A stretch of DNA of 64,000 nucleotides, from NCBI GenBank assembly GCA_029204225.1, contig CM055098.1, positions 11,679,552 to 11,743,551 on the forward strand, written 5' to 3'. The stretch's first letter is position 1, and every line of letters starts with the position of its first letter. Positions 22,102 through 33,359 of this stretch are shown piece by piece. The notes under the pieces were generated by a model, which worked only from the letters and a program-made list of their open reading frames with translations, had not been told where the DNA came from and made no database searches. The translations under genes were made by a program, and so were the position numbers. Source of the stretch: Diphasiastrum complanatum (Eukaryota > Streptophyta > Lycopodiopsida > Lycopodiales > Lycopodiaceae).

Positions 22102-22950
22102 ATCTCCTTATTTGGGGAGTTTAGTATCAACAGTGGAGAAAGTAGAGAGAGTGCACAAAATCTCTTCAACTTTTCAGAAATTAGTAAAGCAGGGCCAGCC
22201 CTGTAGGAACAGCTTCCTACTGACCAAAAGTTTGTAGAAAAGTTTGCTTTTTAGATAGAAATTAGCCCGAATTTCTAGAGCAGGTCCAGCGCTGCAAAAT
22301 CAGTCTGAGCGGATTTTTGAGGAGAAAGGGTGGTGCTGATCCAGCGTTGATAGTACCCTTATATATCCTGATTTTCAGAATCACCTTTGGTCTCAAATCA
22401 GAAGAATTTGGAGCAATCAGGTCGCTGTCCAATCAGCGAGGGCAAGGAGCCACCCAGAAATTATTTGTATTTTTTGGACTTTCCAACCCGTTTTTTAGAG
22501 CAGAAATTCCAGGGACAGGACTACCAATCTGACAGCGAGGATAGTTAGTTATGTAAATCTGATTTCCTTGTGATTTTGGACCTGAAATTCTGGTTTTTGG
22601 GAATAGCAAATCCACAGTTCAACCAGCGAGAGTGGAGGACCAATCAACTGGAAATTTGTTGCACCTTTGAACTGGCAACTCTGATTTTTGGAAGCAGTAC
22701 ATCCAAACTCCATCAGGGGGGGTTTTCCAAATATCATCTACCAATTTTCCAGATCACCTTCACTTGGTTGTATGCAGTGTGAGAAGACAGATTGGACGGC
22801 TGCAGAAGAACTGAGGGGGTTTCTTGCTTTTTCCTCTGGAAGTACAGTCCTAAGAAAGAGCTAGGTATTCTGCTTTCGTTTTTCCAGTTTAGTCAATCTT
22901 TTTTCTTATTCTTCAGTCAGAAGTTAAGGTATCTCTCTTTCACTTCTGAA
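22102..22950 (+). other. Chromovirus 5' untranslated leader
   Basis: About 850 bp between primer site and gag. It repeatedly uses cagg/gag/atcag motifs and the pattern caatcag-cgagggcaagg, but no coding frame is supported. Confidence 0.5.
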
Positions 22951-23910
22951 AATGACCACTCCTTAGGGAGCTGATCAACCTGACGAACTTGAAACAGAAG
23001 CCTTGACTTTCAGTAAGGGGAAAGAACCCATGGAAGTTGAAGAACAGGAACAATTCGCCGAAGAACTCGATGAATTGGTTACCAAGGAGCAGTTTCTCCA
23101 CTTGGTAACAGAGGTGGATGAACTGAAACGGGCCTTAGCTAATTTCAAGTCCAGTGTGGATGACTCGTTCGCTGAACTCAAAGACTTGATTTTGAGTTTC
23201 GCGAAAGGAAGTCTTCCCTCCACTTCTTAGTTGTCCCCTTCTCCACTTCCATTAGTCTTGGCTGAGCCTATACGGTCTCACCCCAGTGTCTTTAAAGACT
23301 TAAAGCCTCCTACTTTTATGAGGGACGAGAAGGATAGAAATGCAGACATTCTACAAACCTTCCTCAGCAAATGGAAGAACATTCATGCTCTTAAACAGAC
23401 CCCTGACCATTTGCAAGCTATTGAGGCCAGTCTTTCCCTAGGGCCCATGGCCTATAAGTGGTGCTTAAATCTCCAGGAGACTGGGCAGACTCCCCAGTCA
23501 TGGAAGGCCTTCGAAGAAGCCTTCCTAAGAGAAATTTTTACCTGAAAATGAACTTGATAGAGCCTGAGAAGCTTGGGACAAAACAGTAATGAACAAATCC
23601 TTAATCCAATATATCTCGCAGTATCGAGAAGCAATTTTAAAAATAAAAAATATGGATGACTATCAAAAAGTCAGGGGATTTGTCCATGGTCTCAAAGATG
23701 AATATAAAGTAGAGGTCCAAAGAAACTCGCCTACTACCCTAGAGCAAGCTCTCAGATATGCTCAAATCTATGATGATTCAGTGGGTCGGAAGAAGGCGAG
23801 ACAGCAGCCTCTTTCTGAGCAGCCTTCTCAAAAAGACTTTCAATTTAAAAAGAAATTTTTAAAACGAAAGAAAAAAGATAAAGTAAAAGGTGAAGCTCCT
23901 CAAAAATGCC
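22951..23910 (+). pseudogene. Chromovirus gag relic
   Basis: Capsid-type gag. It probably starts at the ATG at 22951 (MTTP), followed at once by a TAG. An acidic helical region with heptad-like spacing follows (23003-23227), then after another stop the retrotransposon gag core (about 23231-23545, with LSKWKNIHAL and WKAFEEAFLREIF). After a short frameshifted link it resumes at 23589 with [14 protein letters not shown] and [15 protein letters not shown], then a Lys-rich stretch. The zinc knuckle is cut after one cysteine near 23905, where gag runs in frame into RT. Confidence 0.8.
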
Positions 23911-24473
23911 CATCGCTCATAGAGAAAGAGGGGTCTATGCGTCTTTGCGTAGATTACAGAGCCCTAAATAAAGTCACAATTAAGAATAAGTATCCGATGC
24001 CTCAGGCAGACGAGTTGTTTGATCAACTCGACGGGGCTAAGTTTTTCAGTAAAATAGACCTCAGATCGGGATATCATCAAGTCCGTATAAAGTCGGAAGA
24101 TGTCCCGAAAACAGCTTATAGGACTCGTCATGGTCATTATGAGTTTAAGGTGATGCCATTTGGGCTCACAAATGCTCCAGCTACCTTTATGACCTTGATG
24201 AACAATGTCCTCAGACCATACTTGGGTAAATTTGTAGTCGTATTTTTGGATGACATCCTCGTCTACAGTAAAATGAGGAAGGAGCGTCTAAAACACCTCA
24301 GAAAGGCGTTTCGAATGCTTAGAAAGCATAAGCTTTATGCTAAAGAATCCAAGTGTGAATTCTTTGTTGAAGAAGTAGCTTATTTGGGTCACATTATCTC
24401 GGCAGATGGGATTAAGATGGACCCCAGTAAGGTTAAAGCCATACTTAGTTGGCTGAGACCTCAGAATATTTAG
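23911..24473 (+). pseudogene. Chromovirus reverse transcriptase relic
   Basis: Begins inside the RT fingers at [20 protein letters not shown], fused in frame to gag through a deletion that removed the gag zinc knuckle, the protease and the RT N-terminus. It keeps [11 protein letters not shown], the [11 protein letters not shown] block, the catalytic FLDDILVYS (near 24243-24269) and the [12 protein letters not shown] thumb. The frame ends with TAG after SWLRPQNI at 24471. Without the deleted segment it cannot be a complete polyprotein. Confidence 0.88.
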
Positions 24474-24949
24474 AGCTTTAGATCTTTCTTGGCTTGGCAG
24501 GATATTACAGACGATTTGTCAAGGAATATGCTCAGATAGCAAATCCCATGACAAATCTTCTTAAGGGGAAGGGAAAAGAGTTCATTTGGGAGTCCGCACA
24601 GCAGGAGAGCTTTGATGCTCGCAAAACAGCCTTAGCTACAGCACCAGTTTTAAAAGTCGTCGACCCCAATCAGCCATTTGTGGTCGAAACAGATGCTAGC
24701 GACTTTGCAGTTGGTGCAGTACTAACTCAAGGTGGACGACCAGTTGCGTTCGAGAGTAAAAAACTCGAGCCAGCTCAGACTAGGTACAGTGCCTATGAAA
24801 AGGAACTCTTTTCTATAGTCCATGCCCTTAAGACTTGGAGGCATTATTTGTATGGTGCCAGCTTTGAGGTCCTGATAGAGAAAGTCTCAGATATCTTTGC
24901 AATCAACCTGAGCTTAGAGGTCGGAAAGCTCTTTGATGCAAGAGTTTGA
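24474..24949 (+). pseudogene. Chromovirus RNase H relic
   Basis: One base out of frame with RT, it reads GYYRRFVKEYAQIANPMTNL, the RT/RNase H hinge. Then come VETDASDFAVGAVLTQ with the catalytic Asp, and the SAYEKELFSIVHALKTWRHY helix. It breaks off after YLYGASFEVL, and the C-terminal RNase H part and the start of integrase are replaced by unreadable sequence to about 25080. Confidence 0.85.
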
Positions 24950-25082
24950 TATGTCTATCAGATATAGACGGAGAAAATTCAATACAGTAGCAGTGCCCTT
25001 AGTAGAATGCCTATGATAAACGAGCTGAGTTTTACTCAGATTCGTAATGAGTTACTCAAGTCCTTGAGAGGGAAGTGCTAGC

Positions 25083-25862
25083 ATGATGCATTCTTCTCTA
25101 CTATCTGGAACTCAGTCCAGAGCAAATAGTTACAGACTCCAGAACCAGTTCCCGAAGCAAACTAATTGGGAGGAGTATCTCTCGATATTAGAGTTTGCTT
25201 ATAACAGTACCAAACATTCAGCTACGGGATACAGCCCATTTATGTTGATGTACGGTTTTCAGCCACGCTCACCCACAGCTGTAGGGTTTAAACAAGAAAA
25301 AGTTGAAGTAGCCAGAAACTTTTTAGAAGACCTAAACCAGATGATAGAACATGCTAAGCGTAGGTAGTCCTAGGATCGAGCCATGCATTATGCAGCTCCG
25401 CACAGACGGGATGTGCAGTTCTCCACTGGTGAGAAAGTCTACTTGAGAGTCCCAGTTCACTCTAAAACCCTCAAATTAGGAGTGTGTGCTAAGTTGTCTC
25501 CTAGGTATTGTGGTCCCTTTACCATTAGCAGGAGACTAGGTGAGGTCATCTACGAACTAGAACTCCCACATAGTAGTAAGGTTTTTCCAGTTTTTCATGT
25601 AAGTCAGTTACAAAAAGCCTTAGCCAGATTAGAAAATCTGGAAGAGGACAGTGTTCTAGTTCTCCCATTGGATTCTCAGCGACCTCCACATGAACCAGAG
25701 GAGATTCTTGATAGTAGAGAGACGCAGACTCGTCATACTCTATACCGAGAATATCTGGTTAAGTGGAATGATCAGCCTGTTGAGAATGCCACTTGGGAAA
25801 GAGGCAGCGTCCTTCGCAAGATTTTTCCAGACTTTGTCTTAGAGGACCAAGACGGTTCTTAA
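25083..25862 (+). pseudogene. Chromovirus integrase C-terminus and chromodomain
   Basis: Starts in the last part of integrase (WEEYLSILEFAYNSTKHSATG), after loss of the H2C2 and DDE core, and is interrupted by TAG at 25365. From 25383 it continues through the GPY/F module (LSPRYCGPFTI, VFPVFHVSQL) into a C-terminal chromodomain (REYLVKWNDQPVENATWE, about 25746-25800). It stops at TAA 25860, just before the polypurine tract. In chromoviruses this domain binds modified histones and steers integration into heterochromatin. Confidence 0.88.
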
Positions 25863-25873
25863 GGGGGAGGGAG
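25860..25873 (+). promoter_or_regulatory. Chromovirus polypurine tract
   Basis: A purine run (aagggggagggag) directly before the TG of the 3' LTR; primer for plus-strand synthesis. Confidence 0.8.
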
Positions 25874-26231
25874 TGTTATGAGCACGTAACCAATGCCGAA
25901 CCCTAGAGAACACAGGAGGTCAGAAACCACAGTCAAGGTCGTGTCCAGCGTACACGACCAACAGGGCAAGACAATGTGAGTAGTGTCCCCCGGCACGGTC
26001 CATAGCCATGGTGGGCCTAACACAGCCTAGGGACCCTGTCAACAGGATAGGGCCCCACGTTGGGTCCTGACGTGCAGTCGGCCACGACAAAGCCTCGTGG
26101 CCGACACTTGGCAGTATGCATGCTATCAAGTCTCACACTAGGCTAGGAGGGGCTTGCTCCATATTAGGAAGTAGGCAAGGTTGGGTGGATCAGTTAGTGT
26201 TTGCCCTACTGTGGTGTTAGGATCTCTTACA
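25874..26231 (+). repeat. Chromovirus 3' LTR
   Basis: TGTTATGAGCACG to GGATCTCTTACA, 358 bp, followed by the target duplication ATGCC at 26232. Confidence 0.92.
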
Positions 26232-26236
26232 ATGCC

Positions 26237-28700
26237 TATGGTTGTGAGCCAGCAGGGATGGAGATAGTTACTCATGGAGTGACAATTGACACTTTGGTGA
26301 GTACTCAGGTGAGCTGCATGGTCATATGCATAGTGGTCTCCAGGTTGGCATCACATGTTGTGTTTGTTATCCATCATTCTTTGGTACGCAGGATGCAACT
26401 TATTTGGTTAGATCCAGTTGGAGTCTAGTTGCACTACAGGTGGACAAATTCTTGGGGAGCGGTACTGGATACTTGATGGAAATCGGATAGTACAGGTACA
26501 TGTTTCCATCACTACACACAAGAAATTTCTCACATTCTCTTATGGTTGCCTCTTACAGACTTGGGACTGATTGTGCATCATAAAGTCAGCTTTACAGGTT
26601 TGTGCTTGTAAGTGCCTGATAGGATGTCAGCCTAGCTAGATGAAGGATGTAAGTCTCATGGTGGCAGTGAGATTTCAGTTTGAGCCATGTTGCTCATGTG
26701 GTCCACTTGTGTGCAAGTCAGTAGATTGGGGACAAGTCAGTTGGTCGAGAGTGTGGTAGACTCTTTGTATGAGCATTGTGTGTGTATGATACTTTGTGGG
26801 TCAAAGCTAGTGGTTTGTTGGTGTGCTTGAGTGTGAGTTAGAAACAGAGTGGTAGGACATTCATAACATGTTTTGGATACTCCAGACATTGCTATGGATT
26901 ATTGTTTTTCATTCTTATCACATTTGAGCTCAAGGGAGAGAGTTAGAAATCAGACTTGATCTGATCTATATTGTATAAGCTTCAAATGTGATACTATAAT
27001 TATTATACATTTAATCAGTTTGTTGTTTTTAGTAGTGATCAGGACGTGACCCACTATCGACATATTAGTCAGGCACTTGTCGCGTAGCCAACTACTTGGG
27101 TTAGCCTAGTAGCCACATAGAGGTAGGAAATTAGATGTACAGTAATATTCACAGTACTTGCTATACTCGAGGGTATGTCTCGAGTTTGTCTGCCAAATTT
27201 GGCCATATTGTTTGGCAGGTGGTAGGCCAATTTTAGGACACCTGTCTTTTCATGCAGTTTGTGAGTTCCTATATGTACAGTGTTTCTTTTGTAATCTATT
27301 AACTTTTGTTGTGCCATCTTTGAGAGCTTGTGAGGTGTAGCTATGGTGATTGATTGATGTGATCTGCATACTGCACTAGATCCTATCAGAAATCTAACTC
27401 TATCTACATTTATGTGGGACCTTTCAATGAGGAGAAAAAGTAAAATTATCTCATGATAGTTTCTACAATCTTGAAATGTATGTTGAGCCAAGAAAAAGAT
27501 GAGACTATCTCCACAAAGCTATTCACGAAATATCTATGAAGCTTTCCTCCTTCCCTCCAATGTATCTTTCTCCACTTGAATCACCTGAAAGCACGTTGGT
27601 ACTATGAGTTGCAAATTTTTGGTGCGAAATGATTTATAGCTAGAAAGGATTATCATGACATTGTTTTTCGATATATTGATGTGAAAAATTGCATGTTGAA
27701 AATTCACCACAATAAAACCAAACCTGGACCGCAATTTTGAATGCCTTGATGATATCCATTGGGGAAAAGGATGGCACCTTGGTGTACACTTTTGGTGAGA
27801 CAACAACCCGAGTATCATCAATTTTGATAAGTTTTTTTATAGAGCCATATATCATAGATTTTGGATGTAATAATCAAAAGTTACAAGTATGCTAATAGGG
27901 TGTTTTTGATTTGAGAAGTAAGAGAAAACTAGAGACACCATCGAATTGACCCATCGTGGGACCTGTCCACCCTATTGAATCTTAGTAAGGTGAAATATAA
28001 AGTTTGGCAGCTATATTTGGAAAGGGAAAGGGAAGGGTTAGGCAAGTAGTCCGGAGAAAGGGATATGAGAGAAGCGCGTTCAAAGCTACTTGGAGGAGTG
28101 CTTAAAATGGTTAAGAATTGAAATGTAAGAGAGTGAATTACCTCAAAAAGTGTCGTTATTTATCGATTATGGAATGTTACAATGAGTGTCCTTACATTCC
28201 CACCTACATATATAGGTGAGGAGGGACAAACTAGTAGTGGTATGGGATAGAACGCACTAGAATCCACCTGGAGTAGGGCACCCTAGTCTTCTAGTCCCCA
28301 CCATGCATTCATTTTTAGCGATTGTCCCTAGATTTGCAAGAACCACATGCATAATGTCACTCAATTGCCAGATTGACTATATATAACACTTTCAACCATA
28401 TCTTCTTTGCTAGTCATTGCTCCAATGAGTATCTAAAGCTTCAGAACTGGGCCTAAAACCTAGCAATTTTCCAACCATAAGCTCCCTCTTGCACCATATT
28501 CAATAACTTGAACATATTTGCATGGATCCATGTCTACATGTAATGCCAAATGCTCTTTATTTCTTTGTATTTTGGGGCCATTTTAAAGAGCAAAATTTAC
28601 TTGTGCTTGGCAAAGATTAAAACCTTCCACCAAAACTCTCATGTACACTGTCAATGAGAGATTGACACCTATAAATAAATCTTTATGCAAATGATGGGGA
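26237..28700. other. No gene recognised
   Basis: Non-coding by my reading. Minus-strand frames at 27069-27491 and 27534-27855 are open, but I could not assign them to a family. A purine run at 26937-26945 followed by gttagaaatcag, with agaaatctaac near 27390, hints at a worn LTR; this is too weak to annotate. Confidence 0.4.
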
Positions 28701-28706
28701 CAATCA

Positions 28707-28767
28707 ATAATTGGTTGCCACATAACACATGGATCTTCTGCTAGCTCTGTTATGTGGCAGCCAATCG
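28707..28767. repeat. Imperfect inverted repeat
   Basis: Arms with the core ggttgccacataac and gttatgtggcagcc, each extended by AT-rich sequence (aatcaataatt and aatcgattaat), separated by about 22 nt. Possibly the remains of a small foldback or MITE. Confidence 0.5.
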
Positions 28768-29107
28768 ATTAATATCTACAAAACCGTTTCTAGTAAAAGG
28801 TATAACTCTTTAAAACCTTCTCAAGAATAAAACTCACATTATGGCATAACACAAGGAAAGGCCCAAGGGTGTCACACGTATTGCCTTGGTTGGTGCCTTG
28901 CCCTTGTGCTCCCAAGGCTAAATGCCCTTGGCCAGGGTCTCAAAGGGTCCTTTAAAGATGGGGTGGTGTTTTGAAATCTTCTTGTTGGACATTTAACCTC
29001 CACAACATAAAGTACCTTTTTCGTAATGCCTTGTGCTCAGGTGTCATTTGTATTTTGGGACCACCTCCAGGAGCATAATGTCCATCCAATTTTTTCCTAG
29101 GAATCTA
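28768..29107. other. No gene recognised
   Basis: Non-coding. Contains repeated cccaaggg, cccttgg and ggcccaaggg motifs (28858-28940), which give weak local foldback potential. Confidence 0.4.
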
Positions 29108-29222
29108 TCATTCTCTCTCCTCTCTCCGGTGGAATTCACTTTCTCTCTCCTCTCTCCAGTGGAATGCACGTTCTCTCTCCGGTGGAATGCACGTTCTCTC
29201 TCCTCTCTCCGGTGGAATGTGC
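29108..29222. repeat. Minisatellite, TCTCTCC-GGTGGAATGCACG type
   Basis: Four imperfect units built from tctctcctctctcc(g/a)gtggaat(t/g)cac(t/g)t, about 20-31 bp each, differing mainly in how many tctc blocks they contain. Confidence 0.7.
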
Positions 29223-29279
29223 ATGTGCTATGTGACAGCCCATCATTGGCTGTCCACATCCACATTCCACCACAAACGT

Positions 29280-29470
29280 AAAAAAGTTTGCAAAAAAAAA
29301 AACGGCAAAACACCCAAAAAAAAAAAAAAAGAACTGGTCCACTCGTCAGCCGTACGGCCAAAAAACGAAAAAAAAAAAAAAAAAAACCCTTCGCACAATG
29401 GCATTATGTAGGGGAAGGCCCGAAGCCCTCGGGCCTTCCTGCAAGGGCCCTCAGGCAGGGCCTTCCCCCA
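29280..29470. repeat. Poly-A runs and GC-rich hairpin
   Basis: Three A-rich runs (29293-29385) are followed by a compact hairpin: GGAAGGCCCGA (29413-29423), a 5-nt loop and TCGGGCCTTCC (29429-29439). A second possible partner, GGGCCTTCCCCC, lies at about 29458-29469. Short open frames here are Lys-rich artefacts of poly-A. Confidence 0.6.
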
Positions 29471-30583
29471 CTTAAAACCACTACTTAAACCAAAACGTCC
29501 CTGGAGGCTCCCAAACTACATTCGCCTTTTGATTCTCTCAAAACTTTAATTCATGCAGACTACGACAATCCAGTCCATACATAGCCAAAGTTTGCAGCAA
29601 AACTTTAGTCTGAAAAACTCTGGAGAATTCTAGTATCGCATGCCCCTTTTCTTCTATACCCAAAAAAACCCAGGAACCAACAGCAAAACGCTGTGATATA
29701 ATGACGATTGTAAGTTACAATACCCAAAAATCAGCTGATCAGAGTCCATTCGCAAATACTGTTCCTATCACAATACGATTTACAGGTTCTATCAATCTTC
29801 CATCTTCAGAAAGTCTCATTTGCAACATGTAAAGAAATGATCTTCACTGCTTCAATGCTAAGCGCAAGTTTTTTAGGCCGTGGTCATCTGCTCATCAGAT
29901 TATTTGATCCTTTTTAAACTTGTAAACTTAGCACAAAGACTCGAGCTAGGTGTTCTGAAGTGAGATGCTATCCTTGAAGGTTACCACCAACGTTCTCGCA
30001 GATTTTCTAATCACATGAGCAAAACTGTCGAGAATCATCAGACGTTAAAGTTGTCTGCTTAAGTTTCCTAGATTCAATGTGTGTTGTTTGTCACAAAACA
30101 AGGATTTCTCGAACTGCTCGAACATGTCTTTGACATGTTCTAGTTTCGTCCAGCGGCGTGAATTGACGTTCTGGATTTTGTAAGCACTAGGAGAACGCAA
30201 ATTATGTTCACACGGAAATATCTCTCCTGAGAATTCAAGTAGAGCTACCAAGAATTATTTGGACAATATATATAGAAGACAGCAGCAAAAATAATTGGTA
30301 ATTTGTAAGCTAAAGTAAAGCTACAGAAGTGTCCGCTCAAAAGGACACATTCTCTATGTTAATCACTCATGTTTCAAAAGAATGTATGGAGTAAACGCTG
30401 TTGAGACAAAGACTGGTAGAAATTGAATTGATCTGCCTCACCCCAAATTACAGTCATTCACTGAATTTACAGTTTGAAAGGTATACAGGTCTTTGCAACG
30501 TTAGAATAGTGATCAGCCGCAAACAAACAGGATCCTGCAAATTTAGCTTCAGAAATTCAAACAAAAATTGTGCACCTTCAGAA
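29471..30583. other. No gene recognised
   Basis: An AT-rich stretch. The minus-strand frame 30045-30251 has no ATG start and no family I recognise. It would lie downstream of the candidate exon at 30584, as a 3' region. Confidence 0.4.
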
Positions 30584-30679
30584 TTAGAAGCCATAGCCAA
30601 AGTCATAACCAACGCAGGCAGCTCGAGCAGCACCATAAGTTGAATGAAAATTGCTCCCAGTAAATCCATTCAGGTATCG
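30584..30679 (-). CDS. Candidate terminal exon fragment, unknown product
   Basis: On the minus strand, a possible acceptor (ATAG, ending 30680) precedes an open frame of 31 codons ending ...YGAARAACVGYDFGYGF and TAA at 30584-30586. The Gly/Tyr-rich ending looks more like host protein than transposon. No splice partner was found, the polypyrimidine signal is weak and I do not recognise the family. It could be chance. Confidence 0.2.
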   Translation of the reverse strand, partial: RYLNGFTGSNFHSTYGAARAACVGYDFGYGF

Positions 30680-30881
30680 CTATTTGCTCATGCATTCTAA
30701 TTTGCCTTGCTTACTTATAAGAAACAGCAAGAATCAAAGAATATAGAGCACATCCCTCCGCCACCAAATTACATATTAAAATTGATTAAATGTCCAAACA
30801 TCACCACTTTATATTTTCATTTGGAAATGTTCTAGATTCTATACTGACTTTTGCCAATCGTAAAACTCAGCCTCCATGATT

Positions 30882-31034
30882 TTATGCCCCTTTATTTCTT
30901 GCAGCAGCTGGAAAGTTCACTAAAACCTTTTCCAAGTGTCTTGTCATAATTTTACGGTCGTTTTTAGTTTTTAGCTCAGGCAAAGGTTGCTGAAACACAC
31001 TTTTAGTTTTTAGCTCGGGCAAAAAGGTTGCTGA
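30882..31034 (-). CDS. Candidate exon with a duplicated LPELKTK motif
   Basis: A 50-codon minus-strand open frame with no ATG start, preceded by TAG/AG sequences that could serve as an acceptor. It ends KVLVNFPAAARNKGA and TAA. It contains the motif LPELKTK twice, 14 residues apart, because the DNA carries a 42-bp tandem duplication. No known family recognised; host exon or chance frame. Confidence 0.2.
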   Translation of the reverse strand, partial: SATFLPELKTKSVFQQPLPELKTKNDRKIMTRHLEKVLVNFPAAARNKGA

Positions 31035-31047
31035 CTAAGTGCATCGG

Positions 31048-31212
31048 TAGCCTAAAGCTTAGCAAAGCAATCAACTTTATGTTTGGATGCTTTTTTAAGG
31101 CTCAAATTTTATACTAGGTTGTAACTTTCTGCTGCTTTAGCTAAAGCTTAGCAAAGCAATCAACTTTATGATCGGATGTTTTTCAAGGCTCACATTCTAT
31201 AGGTTGTGACAA
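31048..31212. repeat. Two-copy direct repeat, about 87-bp spacing
   Basis: Both copies contain ctaaagcttagcaaagc and aatcaactttatg, then gga-tg-tttt, aaggctca and taggttgt. They begin near 31052 and 31139 and differ by small indels. Confidence 0.65.
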
Positions 31213-31849
31213 TCTACTCCAGCTTCTTTGCAGATTTTCAATCTGCTTTTGGACTTCAAAATTCATAAGATGTGGGCATGTTGTTTTCCAAAGTCTTCAT
31301 TTGCTTCACAATTGGTTTTTAAGGTCTCATGTTTAGAAATTTTTGACAAGAAGATCAATGCAATCCACCACCGTGGTACAACCTATGAATCCCCATGCAT
31401 GCCAATTTTTACACCTATTGCATTTAGGAATGATAAAAAAAATGCTGCATTGATCTTTATTAGTTAATCCTTTATCATATCTAGGATGTGGCACAAACTT
31501 TTGTACCTATTCGCCTAACTCTAGTAATCTTTGTATGTTTTGATTGTTAATAAATAATTGCATTTTTGTCACTACAATGGTTCCTTCATTGTCATGTTAT
31601 ACTTTTACAAGTTCATTCACATGTCCTCCTTGATCTTCAAGTGCCTTTTCTAGCCAAATGGATTTTGTTGCTACCTTCTTGATAGCCCCCATGTAATTTT
31701 TGATTGTTTCCTACAATTCAAATTTATGACAATTCTTTCTATATTGAGCTCAAACCCGATCGTAGATTTCCAAGTATCTTGGTCTCCGGCTTATTATGCA
31801 TCACATCATGTTTTTGAGAGATGTCCTTCTATTGTGTGGCACAAACAAT
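31213..31849. other. No gene recognised
   Basis: AT-rich sequence directly downstream, in the sense of the minus-strand copia relic, of the last readable RNase H motif. It may include that element's worn 3' end. Confidence 0.35.
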
Positions 31850-32540
31850 CATTCCATTTTCCCTCTTAGGTATATGAAATCCGTTTAATGGCATGTCAAT
31901 GTACTTATGTAGGGTTGTTGCAAATCAGTGTGTTGATTGCAAATGCTAGGTGAGGAGCTATCATGGCACACATTAGGCCTCTTATAGCTTATGTATAAGA
32001 TACATTATTTACCATCGTTATATCTTCTTTTTTTAAATCTACTAATTTGATGGAGGTTATACTTGTTTGATGCATTACATTACATATCATTTGCTGATAA
32101 TTATTCTTACTCAAGTTGAGTATCCCTAGTTCATTTTGCACTTGTGTACCTAGGCAATAATGTAACACTTCTATGTCTTTCATTTCAAAGGCAGTTTGCA
32201 CTTGTCCTTTGGTGTGACTCATTACTTGTTTATGAAAAGCACAATGTTAAAATTGGCATTCTTTCTTTTTGTTAACACTAGAGTCACATAAGCTCATTTG
32301 ATTATTATTTTTCAAGAACTATCAATTTTGATTTTAATTTACCACACACTCTAGAGATTTGCTGCTGTCCTTAAAAAAATTCATGCAATATTTGTACCTA
32401 TTATTTATTCGCTTTGATTTGTAATCCCTTTGGTTGTTCCATACGTATCAAGCCCTCCATTCAATGAAGTTAACTTTACATCCATTTCAATGTAATCAAT
32501 TATCTTAACAACAAGTCTTGCATTGTGCCTTTGAATTTTA
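31850..32540 (-). pseudogene. Copia RT and RNase H relic
   Basis: Near 32520-32430 (descending) the sequence reads IEMDVKLTSLNGGL and then IRMEQPKGLQIK, matching the QMDVKTAFLNGDL...IYMEQPEGF block of copia RT. The frame at 32222-31989 reads FEMKDIEVLHYCLGTQV and GILNLSKNNYQ, the end of the RT domain. It is followed through in-frame stops by LMCAMIAPHLAFAINTL, the start of the RNase H region. The catalytic YVDD segment is not visible. Confidence 0.7.
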
Positions 32541-32807
32541 CAATTTGGATTATACCTCACCCCTCTATTCAATTTCATTCTTTGTTGCCTTCTCCATTGT
32601 TTTACATCGATGATCTGTTGTGTGACAATATATAAAAGCTAGCTAGTTATTTTCCATGCTAGATGTCATCATGGGGTTGAACCTGTTGGAGTTAATCTCC
32701 CTTCATCCTCTAATACATCTAAATAGATGCAAGTTTATATTTCCTACCACTCTCTTTTCTTGCCTTCAACTATAGATGCAATTCTACAAAAAAACAAAGG
32801 TTTCAAT

Positions 32808-32858
32808 ACAGGCAAAAAAGCCAAAAATCTGCAACATTGTAGATTTACTCATGATTTT
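32808..32858. repeat. Unit of a 52-bp repeat also found at 53 kb
   Basis: acaggcaaaaaagccaaaaa, then tctgcaacattgtagatttac, closely resembles the 52-bp units at 53004-53122. It lies in the unreadable middle part of the minus-strand copia relic. Confidence 0.55.
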
Positions 32859-33359
32859 ATGATAGTTCGACGATTACATGTAGATTTACACAAAGTTTCA
32901 ACTCAAGCAAAAAATGCAAAAAGTGCGAAGGATCAAAGATACATGCAATTCTCGTCGTTTTGGGCCTTCTTCAAAATCTTGAAAAATGCGAAGTTCCCGA
33001 CACTTGCAGAAATACAATGTATTACTCATTGATAACAATTGCGACAACAACAGTTTGCTCACAATAGACTTCCACAACATTCTACACGATGTCATGAACT
33101 GTAATAAGGTGTTGTTAGTCATAAACACTACCATATATTACAAGATCCGTTAACTGTATAGTTAATTAGTAAATTACAAGATGGTTAGTTTGTCAATAAA
33201 TAGTGACTCAATGTTACCATTTTATCATCCCTCTTGAACAGGCAAGCATCCACACCAAAATCAACTTGAAGACCATCATCAAAACACTACCTAGACTTTT
33301 GGTGATATTTCACACAAAAAGCACACCATCTAGCTTTAAGACGTTGGTGGATCCTAGAT

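Larger units (their letters stand above)
21730..26231 (+). mobile_element. Ty3/gypsy chromovirus, full length but internally deleted
   Basis: LTRs at 21730-22087 and 25874-26231 (358 bp each), primer site 22089-22101, polypurine tract 25860-25873 and target duplication ATGCC at 21725-21729 and 26232-26236. The two LTRs differ at about 22 positions by eye (near 6%), so the insertion is not recent. Internally it has gag, RT, RNase H, the end of integrase and a chromodomain. The protease, part of RNase H and the integrase core are missing. At 4.5 kb it is well short of a typical full chromovirus. Confidence 0.92.

Noticed and set aside
26937-27400. Possible copia solo LTR (gttagaaatcag to agaaatctaac)
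   Set aside because: The ends are not exact inverted repeats, no primer site follows and no 5-bp duplication was found.
29187-29488. Lys-rich ORFs near poly-A runs
   Set aside because: Created by homopolymer A runs; no conserved motif.
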